Positions 1 to 13,632 of a stretch of 64,000 bases of DNA are shown here, in pieces; the stretch's first letter is position 1; every line of letters starts with the position of its first letter. Position numbers and translations under genes: made by a program. The stretch lies in contig JANTQA010000012.1 of NCBI GenBank assembly GCA_027625915.1, forward strand, positions 5,664,501 to 5,728,500. Reading direction: 5' to 3'. The DNA is from Anaeramoeba flamelloides (lineage: Eukaryota > Metamonada > Anaeramoebidae). The notes below the pieces were generated by a model. The model did no database searches. It worked only from the letters and a program-made list of their open reading frames with translations, and was not told the origin of the DNA.

Positions 1-1370
1 AAGTTAATGACATCGTTTTTCATCAAAACGAATCCAACTATTTTTTGATCACACCAAAGGCCTTTGTCCATAGGTCAAATATTTGCGATTGCATTAACAC
101 CCATCAGTTTAATTAAGAAAAATTTATTACTATTAAATATTTTTAAGCTAAACGTATTTATTTTTTTTTCTAAATTTACAAATTGAGTTGCAAAATATTT
201 TGTTAATAGGTTGATTAGATTAATTATAAATCAATTATATACTAAAACTGCCATTTTTGAAATTAGTTAAAATAATTTTAAGTTGAATAAGACATTATTT
301 ACCTTTGAGTGATAAGAAGAATTTGGATTTTAAAAAATATTTCAATAAGTTTTTTACCTTAATGATTTCATTTCTCCTTTTTAGCCTTACGTTATTTGAT
401 TTGGTTGATCAGAAAATTTTTTTTGAATAATTAAATCGATGGTTTTTCAATTTACATGGGATAACATTTTACTTGATTTTCTTTTTTTCAATTCATAAAT
501 AAGTTTTTCGATTTCAATTGTTAGTTATCTCGAAATACCCCAATACATTGCAATAAAAAGTATCAAACAAATAATTGTTGATCACCAATTAAAATCTATT
601 TCTTTAGAAAACTATTATTTGAAAACAAAATTTCACGTTAATAAAAGAAAAACAAAGTGATTGTTTGTTTGCATTGATTCTTTAGATATCAACCAAGTTA
701 ATTGTTGTCATTAGTTAAATTGAAAAACTCATATAAAATTAATAGAAATTATTGAATCGTTTGATCCATTAATAATCGTGGATAATAGTTCAATAAACTT
801 TATAAATTCAATTTTTGGTATTTTCTCTGATCCTTTTAAGTACAAAATTTTTTTTTTTTTTGGCTTTATATTTTTTTCTTTTATTTGGATAAAAATAATT
901 ACATATAAAAACATTAAAAATAGAAAACTTAAAAGTGACTTAATATTATGCTTTGATATATGAATATAAATTGAGTTTTTTTTACCAATTTTCATTTTGA
1001 GTCTGTCTAAAATGTTGAAATGGGGTTATGATTCGAAAATTTTTTAAATCGATAATATAAAAAGTCAAAATATCCCGATAAAGGATATGAATAAATTTAT
1101 TTATCTTTAATATTAATAACAAAAAAACAATTTAAAATTAAATTGAATAATTATTATTTTTCTTAAATGTAGTCAATTATCAGATATATACACTGATGTA
1201 AGGATTTAAATTCAAAAAAAATTGGATTTCCAAATTTACACTGATAAATGATATCATTACATTTCTTTCAAAATATAAACAATTCAAATGAGTTCAAAAA
1301 AGATCTGAATTTGGTAACATTTTTTAAATAAAATTTTTAATCAAAAATATTGGAAAATTGTAGGTATCTA
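1..1370. other. Gene-free AT-rich left flank
   Basis: I see no supportable gene. The stretch at about 830-1015 resembles, in opposite orientation, the B-family repeat at 1372-2035 and 50338-50862, and matches the end of the 11.9-12.5 kb copy. Short open frames at 729-995 and 778-963 lie inside that repeat and are not kept in the other copies, so I do not call them genes. Confidence 0.6.
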
Positions 1371-1371
1371 A

Positions 1372-2035
1372 ACCTGATTCCTAAAAGATGTAAACATCCA
1401 AAATCTCAAAAACGCAAAAAAAAAACCCAGTTTATTGTATTTTCCCCTATGTAATTTATATTAACATTTAATTTATAAAGTTTTGAATATTTTTATAAGT
1501 AATCATTGTTATTTAAATAACAGAAAAAAATATTAAAAGAAAAAATAAAAATTGGTATGTCCAAAATGATGAAACGAGTGAGAACAAAAAATTGCATTGC
1601 TAAATTTGTTAAGGGTTAGATGAAAACTCATCTAATCTGTTAAAGAGAGAATTTTGTGGTGGATAAATTTGAGACTTTTGAGTCATAGAATTTTAAAGAG
1701 AGAATTAAACCAAAAATATATTGGTAAATTTTATTGATATTTCACCAACAATTGTTAATCGATCAACCATAAGGTACCGTAGACTAATTGCCCCTGATAA
1801 TTTTATTTAATAAAATCTATACTAAACAAACTATTGTCATCGAAAAAAAAATAATTATCAATCTATAGAAACAGATTACTTAACTGGAAAAAAGAAAATG
1901 AAAATAAAACAAAAAATACAAAAAAAAGAAATATTTTGAATAATTAAAATTATTTCCAATTTGAATTCACAGTACATCATTCTTCTTCTTTCAACTGATT
2001 AAAATGTTTCAAAATTGGTGGAATTTAGTTTATTT
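1372..2035 (+). repeat. Dispersed repeat B, copy 1
   Basis: This block is similar along most of its length to 50338-50862 (same strand) and to 11937-12457 (reverse strand). Shared landmarks are GTGTCCAAAATAATGAAACG-like and TTTCACCAACAATTGTTGAT-like stretches. The ends of the copies show ATTCC(A)n terminal-inverted-repeat-like sequence. A small non-autonomous TIR DNA transposon is the simplest reading. Some of the internal sequence (tggacac next to an AT-rich stretch) recalls Tc1/mariner termini, but that is only a resemblance. Confidence 0.6.
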
Positions 2036-2219
2036 CGATAAAAATATATTGTTATTTATTTTATAATATTTTTATTAAAGTCAAACAACATTAAACTTTT
2101 TAAATTACATAATTATTACTAATAATTTAATATTCTTAATAATAATTCAATTTATTTATTATTTTAAAATTATATAAATTATATATTTTAAAATCCCAAA
2201 TTTTGATTGTAAATAATAT

Positions 2220-2600
2220 TTTCCAGAGGTGAAGTTATATGGCGAAGAATGTATTTTCTATTTTCTGATCCTTAAGAAATGTTTTCAAAAGAACTTGTTT
2301 AATCTCAAAAAAATTGTTTCAAATAGAATAAAAAATATATAACCGCCTTGTATTATATACATACATACATACACACATATATGTATCTTTACCTTATTTT
2401 CTTACTTACTTTCTTTTCTTTTTTTCATTAAAACTTATTAAGGCTTTTTTTCCAAAAAAAAGTGTTATATTTATTTTTAACATTTTTAGAAAAATTTCTA
2501 ATCAACATATTTTGAAATAAATACAATGGGTATTATTCTCTCAGTACTGAATATTAACTTTATTTCGTCTTGTTAATTTACAAATTGATTCATTAAAAAA
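2220..2600 (+). repeat. Fragment of TIR family I
   Basis: Sequence around 2280-2340 and 2460-2530 (for example CAAATAGAATaAAAAATATA and ATTTTGAAATAAATACAATGG) matches the interior of the family I elements at 39431-40215 and, reversed, 16630-17203. I do not see intact terminal repeats here, so it is treated as a decayed fragment. Confidence 0.4.
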
Positions 2601-3119
2601 ATTGACTTTTTTTGAAATCTGAATAAAAAGTAATTAACTTTTTGGATAATACCTTAATATTTGGGGATTATTTACGATACAAAATTTTTTCCTTCAATTT
2701 ATCATCTTTCAAGAACAATCTTATTTAAATAATTAATTACTGAACAATAATTTTTACCAAATCAATTCTTTAAGAATTCTCTACACAAAATATAAAATAT
2801 TTATACTTGACCGCGGAAGATAACTTAAATTGAAAAAATAATAATAATATATTTATTTTTAATAGATTAGTATAAATAATTCTAAGAACTTTTCATTGTA
2901 GAATTATTTGTAATTAATTCTTATCGGTTGTTTTTAAAAACTATTTTTAAAAAATGTACTTTATAATTTGTAAATTATTAATTTTCATATTGAAATAATG
3001 TTTACTTAAAGTAAATGAAAATAAATTTTAACTCAATTAATATAATAATAAAATATTTTAAAATTGATTGAATCATACAATCATCATTCTCATAAATAGA
3101 TTACTGGAAGAAAAATATT

Positions 3120-4330
3120 TAAGGGGGTAAGTACATTTTTCATTTTTTGAGAGCCACAATTTATGTGAAACTGAATTATTCAAATCATTTCTTGAGCCAA
3201 ATACATTGATATTTTCATAAATACTAAAGTGGAATATATCCTAGTATAAGATATTTTCATACCAACTAAAAAACGCAAATCAAAAAAATGAAAAAATTGA
3301 TCAAAAAAAAATAAATAAAAATCATTTATTACTTGATCTTATCTATAACATTTTACACAATTACTTATTTTTTATTTGGTTTTATTTTTAATTCTTTATG
3401 AAAACAATTATATTTGGAAAATTTTTGATAAACAAATTACTGTTTATTTCGAAAGAATTTCCAAAATGAATTTAAAAATCCTATTCTCATTTATGTCATC
3501 TAATTCTAATTTTATTTCAGAAAATCAGAGATTTTTTTAATTCTTCTTGAGAATAAGGGTTTATTGGGTAAATTTGTTAGATTTTATAATTATTTATTTT
3601 CCATAAAAATGAGAACTCAAAAAAATTCTGAATCTGATTGAAATTTGTTATTGAATTTTTCAATTATTTTGATTTGAATCTTTTGTAACTGTTTTTTGAT
3701 GCCAACAATTCAACTCCTTTATTTTAAATTAGAAATAGTATTCATTGTTTTGGCTTGGTTTGATAAAAATATTTCAAAAAAGAATTTTGAAAGCAAATTT
3801 GTCACAAAAGGTTTTTTAAAATAATAATAAATAGTAATGGGACGAGAAATTCAAGGAAAAAAATAGTTTGTATTCAAACAAACTAAGAAGATAAAGAAAA
3901 ACAAATCTTCGAAAATATGCTTTTATCGTTTTTTTTTTTTCATTCTTGATTTCAAAAAATTTATTTGGAATGGTGATCTTTCGTGTTTGGTCTTCTAAAA
4001 GAAAATATTTGTTTCAAATGCACACCTTTTCATGTATATTTTTTTGGTTTACTGTTTGATTAATTTCAATTGTTTGTATAAACACATCTCAGATCCAAAA
4101 CTTTTTTTAATAAAACCAAAAATTGAATCAAAAAAAAGGTTCAAAAAATTGAAAAATTTAAGATTCAACTCTGAATTACTTTGATTCTTTCTACAAATAG
4201 AGCGGTGGATGCTGTTTTGGTTTCCAAAGTTTCAATATCTGATGGCACTCAAAAAATATTTTTCAGTAATGTTAACACAATTAAAATTTTTCAAAATGGT
4301 AAAATGTACTTACTTCCTTAAGTGATAATG
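3120..4330 (+). repeat. Long dispersed repeat R1, copy 1 (uninterrupted)
   Basis: About 1.2 kb matches 49745-51675 in order and orientation, from TTTATGTGAAACTG at the left to a shared GGCACTCAAAAAATATTTT and ACTTACTTCCTTAA at the right. The other copy is longer because two further elements sit inside it. No conserved open frame is visible, so this is a non-coding or fully decayed repeat, or an old segmental duplication. Confidence 0.7.
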
Positions 4331-4435
4331 AAAGTCTTCTAAAAAAATATGATTTTTATTGTGTTATTTTAACCAAAATTTTTTATTTTAAGCGATTAGT
4401 CTTCTACGGCAACAAGGTAAATTTTTGTAAATATT

Positions 4436-4990
4436 TTCCTGGTGGTATTCTCTACTTACAAATTTTGTATATGCCAAGGGTCAAAAAATTCTGATCGACT
4501 AAGAAAGCCATAAAAGAAAATTAGTTTAGTAAGATCAATTTTTTTTTTCCATTTTTTCTGAAAAAAAAAAATTAGTAAATTGATATTATAACAATTTTTT
4601 ACCCTTTTTATTGACATTTTCATCTTTAATATACTATAACAAGTCTTTGTTGCCAGTAATATTAATATAAAGATTTTTTTTTTTTTTTTTGAGATGATAC
4701 TTTTGGTTAACCAAACAATTGACATATTCAGCAGATTAAAAAATAATTATATTTTTTTAAGAATTTTAGTTATAAATAATCAAAGTTTTAAAGTCATTTA
4801 AATTTTACCAAGAAATTTTGTTTTTGTTTTAAGATGAAAGTTGATTTTTCAAAATAAAATTTTCTTGAAGATATTTGGGAATTAGTTAATTGTATCCTCA
4901 AAATCAAAATCAATTTTTTCCTGGCAAAAATGATTTGAATTGTTATAAGGATTCTTTTGATTAAGACCAAACAATTTGTTAAAAAAAATT
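4436..4990 (+). repeat. Dispersed repeat D, copy 1
   Basis: About 550 bp is collinear with 14174-14750. Shared landmarks include TATTCTCTACTTA, ATATGCCAAG, ATGATCGACTAAGAAA, AACAAGTCTTTGTTGCCAG and AGACCAAACAATT. The 89-codon reverse frame at 4456-4725 lies inside it and is not preserved in the second copy. Confidence 0.65.
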
Positions 4991-5765
4991 TTTCAAAATT
5001 AAAAATTTTTTTACATTTTTTAAAAATCAGAAAATAACTTTTTTAAAACATGAAAGAAAATTTTTTTTTGCATAATAGATCTTAATTTAATTGATAAATT
5101 GTAGTTAAAATTCAACCAAATATTCGTTTATTGAATCACTTATACCACAATTAGTTTTATTGACTAAGATTTGAATTGAACTATTAATTAGAGAAAAAGA
5201 AACCAAATAAAAAATTTGCTTTGGAAATCAATACTTTCCAACATAAAACGAAAAATTTGTTTTCCCAGTTTCAAGAATTAACTGAATTCTTAAACAAAAT
5301 AATATGTTACTTTTTTTTGTTTTATATTGGAAAAATGCAAATTTTGAATTTCAAAAAAGAGACTCAAATCAATAAATTGCTTAAATGAGGCTAACTCAAC
5401 CATTTCATAAGTCGAAACATAAATTACAAAAACAATTTTTTTCAAGATCTTGAAAAGATTTCATTTTATTTTCAAAAATGACTGCTCCCTTAATGTATAT
5501 TTTGAAGATTTTTTCTTTAATTATGAGTGTTAGTATATCAATATTTGATGACCTAACCCAAGGAATCTAAATATGTATTTCTATCCATAAAATCGTTTTA
5601 AATTGTGATATATTACATTTTTAATTAATTTAATTTATATCTTCTTTCATTTTCTTTTTCTTTTCCTTATTTTAAAATAACAAGAAATAATTGAAGCTTA
5701 ATGAATACATAAACTATTTATTCACAACAAATTATACCCATTTTATACTAAAAAATGAATATAAA
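4991..5765. other. Gene-free stretch with one unsupported open frame
   Basis: I see no repeat match that I can follow. On the plus strand 5183-5389 is open without an ATG and reads as a mixed-composition peptide, but no splice-consistent partner exon was found, so it is left uncalled. Confidence 0.4.
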
Positions 5766-6300
5766 AACCTTTTTTCAGTCAAAGGGGATTAGTTTTAAAA
5801 CTTGAATTACAGGCGTTTAAAGGGTTTAAATGGACATTAGAAGAAAATTTTATTTTGAAAATTTCAAAATTAGAATCATTTTTTCAAATTTTCACATTTT
5901 TACTTTTTTCTTTTTTCTTTTTTCACATTTTTATTTTTTCATTTTTTCCTTTTTTTTGTGACATTTAATTAATTTGCAATTTTTTTTGTATTTCAAGATC
6001 GATAGTCACTATGTATATCTATGTTATTCTTTTGCCATCGAATAATGAAAATCCTTTGAGGGAAATTTCAATTTATTTCTGTTGACATTTTCTTTGATCC
6101 TTGATTAAATATCAAAAGGAACATTGCCGCTTTTCTCAATATGTTACCCCCGAACTTTTGTTTTACTATTTTTTAGAAAATTTATTAATTCAATAGTTTT
6201 ATTCCATAGAAATACCGATTATCCTTTAATTTTGATTATAATACTTATTTATTATTTATTCTTCAAAGGCCATTTATAAAAAATATTTGATATTTGAAAA
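5766..6300 (+). repeat. TIR element family J, copy 1
   Basis: The left end TTTTTTCAGTCAAAGGGG matches the left end of the 45.65 kb copy, and the body matches, in reverse, 15205-15715, 22410-22935 and 52510-53110. Family ends resemble the better-preserved TIRs of the 46384-46951 element. Interpreted as a small non-autonomous DNA transposon, with the right end less clear here. Confidence 0.5.
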
Positions 6301-7118
6301 AAAAAAAATTTTCTACTTTCACAGAAACAAAGTTTATAATATTACTGTGTGCTTATCAATGAATAATTTATTTATATTTTTTTTTTATTGGTAGAATTTC
6401 ACATTTTCAAATTTCAACAAAAAATATTCAACTTTTGTTAATCATCTAAAAATTCAAATTTAAATTGATAAAGCAAAATAATTAAATTATTTTTCAAATA
6501 GTAACCAAATTATAAAAATAAAACCGGCATTAACAAAAAAATATTTTTCCTTAATCATAAAAAATACCATTTTAAAAAATTTTTTTCCAAAGATTTAATA
6601 AAAAAAATAAGTTGTAGAAAACCTATTTATTTGAGTTCTGAATTGTTCAAATTTCTTTTGTTTATTGCTTTTATCTTTTAATAATTTTTTTTTTTTTTTT
6701 ATTTTAAAAAAAATTTCTACAAGTTTTTACAATCACAAAAATTGTACAATATTGTAGACACAAAATTTTTATAAATCCAAAAGTAATAAATATATTCAAA
6801 TAATTCAAAAACTTAATTTTGATTTGTTTGACAATAATTTTATTTTAAAAGATCCTTTTAAATTTAACTTTGATCTCAAACAACCTTCATGGATTGATTA
6901 AAAAGAGATTTCGTATTGATAGGTTTTGTTAATAAAGTTGTGAGTCAAACTTTTAAAATTGGGAATAATCTTTATAAAAAAAAACACAAGAAATTTTGAA
7001 AATAAAAATATTATTGATTGATTTATTTTTAAGGGGAAAATAACTTTCTATCAAATAAAAAAAAAATAGTAAATTGTAATAAAAAAAGATTTTTTGATTA
7101 TATTAAAATTTTTGATAA

Positions 7119-8947
7119 TTATTTTTTTTTTGAAAAAAGCGACTTTTTTCTTTTTGTTTTTGTCTTTCCTGTATGAGACTTTTTAATTGTTATTTCTTTT
7201 TCCTCCTCTTCCTTCTCTGATTTCTGAATTGTGTGATGCAAAACCTTAGCTGAATTAATCACTTTCTCTATACAAGTGTTTCTAGAATTCCCGATAAAAG
7301 AAGTGTATTTTTTGCTTTTTTTGTCTGTTAAAATAAATGTTATTGAATCATCAACCATTAAATTTGTTGAAGGTTTTGCGATTTTAATATTCATTAAATG
7401 TATTGTATCTTTTGGTGGACTTACCCATTTCAAAATTATTGAAGGCTCCCAGAGTACATGAATATTTGTAACATATAACGTTCCTTTACACCCCCTTTTC
7501 AAACAAGAATATTCTAATAAAAATATACAAAAAATAAATATAATATTTAAATTTTATTAGCATTGGAATAAAGTTAAAAACAATTTTAAACTTTTATTTA
7601 CTAAAAAGAAAGGATTAAAAAAATAAAAATTCAAAATAATAAAAAAACAAAATTTGATGAAATTAGAAAAAATGATTCTGATCCTAAAATTGAAAAATTT
7701 TTTTAATAAAAAATATTTGATAAAAGTCTCCAAAAACCACTTTTATTAAAATTATAAAGTGAGTCAATATTTTTAAAAAATAGTTAATTTGTTTAAAAAT
7801 ATGACTCACATATAATAATGAAAATAAAATAATTTTTTAAAAAGCTAATAGGTAGACAATAAAAAATTACTTTAAATTCAAATCTTGTTTTCAATTTTCA
7901 AAAAAAAAAAATAAATTTTAATAAAAATTATTTCAACACTCCTTATGGACTATCTGAATTAGACATGATGAAAACTTTTATTTTATGTTGAACTTTGTAT
8001 TTATTCATTTTGTTTGGTTTTTTGAAAATAGATATCAATAGAATTTAAAATTTTAGATAAAGCTTATTTTCGAAAATTTTGCAACTTGAAGAATATTTAG
8101 TTCAAACATTTTCTCTCTTTTCCAAATTCAAAAAATAACCTTGGAAAGGTTTGAAAACTAAAATGCTTGAATGAATTTATCTCTAGCTAATCGTTTTATT
8201 TTATAACATTTTATAGTTTAGTGTAATGATATAAATACACTTGAATATAAAGTGTATCAGCTCAGAATTAATTGAGTGTAAAAAAATTGATTGTATATTC
8301 ACCTTGATTTGTTTGACAATTCAAAAAAATGTTGGATAAAACGAATTTATTTGATTCCTAATTCTCGAAAATTCGATAATTTGAATTTCCTTCAACAAAT
8401 AATTAATTAAATGTAAAATGTTGAATAAAACATTGAATTTCAAGGGTCTCTAAACCTTAAATTTAGATTGTATTAATAAACTTTTGAAATATTTGAATAT
8501 CCAGTTATTTATGAAATATATTAATATATATTATTTCAAAGTAGAAAATTCTTTCAATTTTTTATTCTTCTAATTAAATTTTCATTTATTAAAATATCCA
8601 AAAAACTTGTAATATGTACTTATCTGCCCAAATAAATCATCTCCAATTTTCAAAATTTTGACCGATTCGAATTCTACTCTGAGAGTGTGACAAAATTTTG
8701 AAAATTGGAGTGGCTGATTCTGACACAGAAGGGAGATTATACTATTGAAAAAAAAAAAAAAAAAAGATGATTTGAAAATTAAACATAAAGATTAAGAGAA
8801 TCACCACATAACGGAAATCACAAAATTTTAAAAATAGATGATTCTTTCAAATATTTAGAAATCGCAATGGACGCAATGATAAAAAAAAAAAAAAAAAACA
8901 TCACTATATGGTAGATCTTTTAATGTCTATTCTTCTAAAGACTTTCC

Positions 8948-9016
<69 letters not shown>

Positions 9017-12000
9017 CATAAACGTATCAACCTCTTATTCTCTTTAAATACAGATTATATGAAAATTGATTATCAACGAAATTAAATTTATTTTTTATTC
9101 ATATTTACAAATAATTTCTTTCATGAACTTTTTTTATTTTTTTTTGGTTTATTTGTTTACTTGTGTTTTCTGTTAGTTATTTTTTTAATAGTAATAATCT
9201 TTTTTCAAAAATAACCTTAATTGATGGGAATAAATTGCTAATTATTCTTATTTTAAAGTTAATAAAATCATTTTTCTTTTTGATTTGAAAAAAAATTTAT
9301 TGAAATATTGAAGGATAAATATTATTATAATTAAAAAATTCAAACTTTATTTAAAAAAAAAAAAAAAGGAAAAATAAGAAAAAAGGAAAAATGAAATTGT
9401 TTACTGTCAATAAGACGTTCTTTTTCTTCCAATTTAAAATTTTTCTTCAATAATTTTAAATCATCACCACCACTTGGCTTTAATGATTCTTCTAATTCTT
9501 GTGTTTCTTGATGTAATGTTGTAATTTCATTAATTATAATATCATTATATTCACCGATTTCTTTTATTTCAGAATTTTTCTAATTTTTTTTTTTGTAAAT
9601 ATAAAAAAAAATTAAAAATGAATGATCCAAATAAATAATAAATATATTTTGGTATTTTTTTAAAAAAAATAATAAAAATTGGAATATATCAAAAGTAATA
9701 AGTAATTTAAAAAAATCATTGAATAGAGAGGGATTTTATACTTTTTTTTTGAATTCTTTTTGTTTTGAGATTTTGTTTTTTAATTCAATAATATTTTGAT
9801 TATCATCAATTCTTTTTTTTTCAATTTCTTGAATGCGAGGAAAAAGAGAATTTTCATCATTTAAAATTTCATTTTTTTTATTGTTGGTCTGTTCAGTTTT
9901 TTCAACCAATGATTGTCTTTCCATATCTTTTTCTTCATTATATTTTTCTAGTTGAATTGATAATTTATTTTCTTGATCAATTATTGTTTTTAATTTTTTT
10001 AATTCATCATATTTATCTCTATTATTTAATGTTAAATATATTTTAGAAAAATTGAGAAAAAAAATTAAATAGAATTGAAATTAATATTATAAAAAGTAGA
10101 AAAAAGAATCTGTTGGTATAGTTTAGTATTTATATGATTCCAAATAATGATAGTTGTATTCTTCTAATTATTTATTTTGGCAATTTGAAATGACAAAAAA
10201 AAAAAAAGTGTTTATATAAAAGGGTAATGAAGTTCTATTGTTGTTTTTTTTTTGTCTGTTAGAAGCCTTTCCCAAAGAAGAAGAAAAAAAAACCAATACT
10301 GGATATTATGGGGTGTTAATAATTTAGCTTGGTAAAGGTTAGGTTTAAATAACAAATAAAATAAACCAAGGAGAAGTTGTAATTATTTGATTTGGTAGAG
10401 TTTATTTCCGAATAACAGATCATCAAATGAAAATTTAAGTTTTAATTGATTTCGTGATAGGATGTTCAAAAAAAAAAAAAAAAAAAAACTTTAAGTGTTA
10501 AGATAAATATTAATTTTGTTGATGTATTTTGAAAATTAACTTTTGTCATTTATTGTTTTCGGAATTAGAAATTTGATTAAAAACTTTTGAAAAAGTTTTT
10601 GCTGTATGGTAACTTTTTATTTTGAACAAGTTTTAAAAACGTTTTCACTTTTGAAAAATGGAACCAAGTTTTGTTATTAATTTTAGAAATATTGTGTTGT
10701 TTTCATTTCTTATAAATACTTAATGCTCTAAGTGTTGCTAGAATAAGAATCTTTAAACAGAGTCTTAATTTGAAAGGTTAATCGTTACCATATATTCCCT
10801 GGTTATTTATTCTGGAAATGAGTGTTTATTTTGAAAGTTTTGTAATATTTACAATTAAGCTCAAAAATCTCCCTTCTAGGTTTTAGAAATATACGGGTAT
10901 GAAATTCCGTAGTAAATGTTGTTATTTGAATGAGGACGAAAAAAGTATAATATATATTTTTCTTGATGAGTAATATTTTAATATTACACAGATTGAAAAA
11001 TATATTAGATAATTTTGAATTCCGAATCAGATAGCACGAGTTTTTGTATACTTGGAATTAAGTTACTTCAGTTAACAAAAAAAATATGAAATTTGAAAAC
11101 TAAAAAAAAAAAATTCAATTTAGTTTTTTTTATTTTGAATCTTTATTAACAATACAAATTTCAAATTTTGAAAGAATATTTTTGAAATTTGCTAACTCAA
11201 ATATAAAAAAATTGAAACTTTCAAGATTAAAGTACATTTTCAAAGTTATTTTTTTTTTTCCTATTGCCATTCAAAATAGCTGAGTGACCTTAATAAAAAC
11301 ATCTTTATAATTCCAATTTTGAACAAAAATTTATAAGAAGTTATTAAAAATCAAGAGGAATCTTTCATTTTCAAAAATTCGTTTTTCCAATCCATTTTTT
11401 AAAATTAGAGGCTTTTTCAAGCAACTAAAATGGTTATCAAAAATAAAAAAAATTAAAAATAACACTATTACTCTAAATTATTAGATTATAAAGTTAATTG
11501 TAAAATAAAAAGATCAAAATTTTCATTTTAAGATAACCAAAAAAAAATCTCAAGAATTAAAATAAATAATCAAAATCACCAATTCGAAAAGGAAAATTAA
11601 TAACCTATTCACGTTTGCAAAATAAAAAGATCAAAATTTTCATTCAGCTTTCCAAAAAAATCACACAAACCCAAGAATTAAAATAAGTCTTCAAGGTCCC
11701 AATTCTCAAAGGTGAATTAAGAATTTAAAAAGGTTTGCAGAATTAAAATTTTGAAATGTTAAATGATTAAAAAACATTTTTTGGAAAGTTGAATAAAAAT
11801 ATTGTTGTATTTATTTTGCATCAAATGGTAGACTAACAAAGATCTTTGATCAAGAAATAACCAATATAATTATGTTTGAAAAAATGATTATTTTGCGTTT
11901 TTTTCTTGATTTAATTTACAATAGTAAACTAAATTCCTAAAATTTAGACACAGTTTAAACAGTTGAAAGAACATCAATACCACACTTTAAATTCAATTTG

Positions 12001-13604
12001 GAAATAATTTTGATTTTACAAACTATTTTTCCATTTTTTGTCTTTTTCTGTTTTGTTTTCATTTCCTTTTTTCCAGTAATGTAATCTGTTTCGTTAGATC
12101 TGGAATTTTTTTTTTTTTTCGATGGTTGGTAGAAGGTTAGTGTTGAGTTTGTTAAATCGAAAAATCACATACAATTAGTTGATGATATCTTATCATTTGA
12201 TCGATCAACAATTGTTGGTGAAATTTCAACAAATTTACCAATGCATTTTTTGTTCAGCTCGTTTCATTATTTTGGACACATAGATTTTTATTTTTGAGTT
12301 TTATATTTTTTTCTTTTATTTGGATGAAAATGATTACTTATAAAAACATTAATACTGGGGTAACTTAAATGCGGTTGAAAATTAGGTTTGGAAAAATATA
12401 ATAAATTGAGTTTTTTTTTTGTATATTTTTGATTTTGGGTAGGTAAATATTTTTGGAATGGGGTTTAAAATAATTACACATGTGCAAAAAGTGATTTCTT
12501 AATATTTGAAGTTTTTTTTACTAAATTTCAAGAAGAAAAAATTATTGAATTTGAAGAAAAGAGTAATAAAAGTTTTATAAATTTTTAATTATCGTTGATT
12601 AGCAATACTGGTAAATTCAAATAAATGTTTTGTATCTTTTTGGTTAATTTTCCTTTTGTTTAATTTTTTTACCTAGAAACGGAAAATAGTGTATTGTGTT
12701 GGTTTAAATGCAAACGAAACTTTTTAAACTCATACGGTTTTCCAAATATTCTTTGATCTGAACTGTTTTAAAAATAGATTTATCAAATTTAGAAAAATTG
12801 AAAAAGAACTAAAAATTTTTTAACATTTTTTTGAATATTTCAGTATTATTAGTAAACTAATAATTTTAGGTTTGATATTTTCAAGTTTTAAAAAGACACA
12901 TTTTCTTTTTCATTTTGACATTTTATGCAAAGGTTTTGTCTTTTGAAAGATTGTACCAGAAATTAGATCCTTTTTAAATTACTTAATTTGTTCTTTTAAC
13001 AGCAAATTCAACTTTTTGGTTTTAATTTTTTCTCTTTTTGAAAAGTTGAAAAAAAAATGAATCAAAGAGGGATATGATTTTGAATTAGAACCAATGTAGT
13101 TGATAAAAAATTCAAAATATGTCAAAAAGGTTTCTAGTAAGGTATGGTGTGTCTTTAGTTACTTTTTAAAATAAAACGAAAAAAAGAAAAATGATTGCTA
13201 AAAAATGAAGAAAAAAAAAAGAAGGATTTGTTTTTTGAGTTGATCACCATAACACTATTAGTGTTTTGTAAATAATTAAAATCAAGAACGAAACAATAAA
13301 TAACAAAATTCATGAAACAAACCCATAAAAAAAGAATTGTTCGATTTTAGTCCCCCAATAAGAAATGAAAAAAAAAGAATTGAGGATCACCAAAATATTA
13401 TTAAATGAAAAGAAAAAAAGAAAAAAAAAAAATTTAATTTGATGTTACCTTGTTCTTTCCATAATTTTGTTTCGTTTATAAATTTTTTCTCCAATATCTT
13501 CAACTTTTTTTTTGATCCTGTCAGTTTCAAGATCTAAATTCCTTTCTTCTTTTTGCAATTTTTTAAACTCCATTCTTAAGAGTTGGAGCTTTGTATATTC
13601 ATCT
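7119..13604 (-). CDS. Coiled-coil protein with C-terminal GRAM domain (5' end not found)
   Basis: Four minus-strand exons join in phase: 13604-13449, 10018-9742, 9579-9405 and 7513-7119 (stop TAA at the last). The first three encode about 200 residues of charged, heptad-like coiled coil (stretches such as KKLQKEERNLDLETDR and NIIELKNKISKQKEFKKK). The join 9405/7513 completes a Lys codon and gives ERLIDKYSCLKRGCKGTLYV, a typical GRAM-domain opening. It is followed by TNIHVLWE, a SITFILTD-like strand and an NSRNTCIEKVI helix, as in GRAM/PH-like lipid-binding folds. The tail is Lys/Glu-rich. Introns are 162, about 1.9 kb and about 3.4 kb, with acceptors preceded by A/T-rich sequence. The start is unresolved: an in-frame ATG lies within the 13.5-kb exon, or further exons lie upstream. 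GRAM domains usually bind phosphoinositides at membranes; the specific role is unknown. A BBS5-type PH-like domain is a weaker alternative. Confidence 0.68.
7590..7830 (-). repeat. Decayed piece of family H inside intron
   Basis: AAAAAATGATTCTGATC followed by a CATTATAAAGTGAGTCA-like stretch matches the right half of the 24936-25540 element and, reversed, 37330-37920. A further ATGACTCAC motif at about 7801 may be an inverted end. It lies within the last intron of the GRAM-domain gene. Confidence 0.5.
8641..8710. repeat. Perfect 20-bp inverted repeat with 30-nt loop
   Basis: CTCCAATTTTCAAAATTTTG at 8641-8660 is exactly reverse-complementary to 8691-8710. The loop is 30 nt and less AT-rich than its surroundings. 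It sits in the 1.9-kb intron of the GRAM gene. It could be the remnant of a small hairpin element or a structured intronic RNA; no function can be assigned from sequence alone. Confidence 0.8.
8951..9010. repeat. (CT)n-(TA)n compound microsatellite
   Basis: An uninterrupted CT tract at about 8951-8983 passes directly into a TA tract to about 9010. Intronic. Confidence 0.95.
11500..11825 (+). repeat. Repeat C with internal tandem duplication
   Basis: The phrase AAAATAAAAAGATCAAAATT followed by TTCATT occurs twice here, about 120 bp apart, so the left part is duplicated. The right copy continues through TTCAGCTTTCCAAAAAA to TTTTTTGGAAAGTTGAAT, which are inverted relative to each other. The same unit occurs once at about 50970-51175. 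It looks like a small TIR element of about 200 bp. Lies in the 3.4-kb intron. Confidence 0.6.
11937..12457 (-). repeat. Dispersed repeat B, copy 3 (inside intron)
   Basis: Reverse-complement relative of 1372-2035 and 50338-50862, ending at TTCCTAAAATTTAGACACAG on the left and ATTTTTGGAATGGGG on the right. It accounts for about 0.5 kb of the 3.4-kb intron of the GRAM-domain gene. Confidence 0.65.
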
Positions 13605-13632
13605 ACATTTTTTATTTTTTTTTTTTTTTTGT

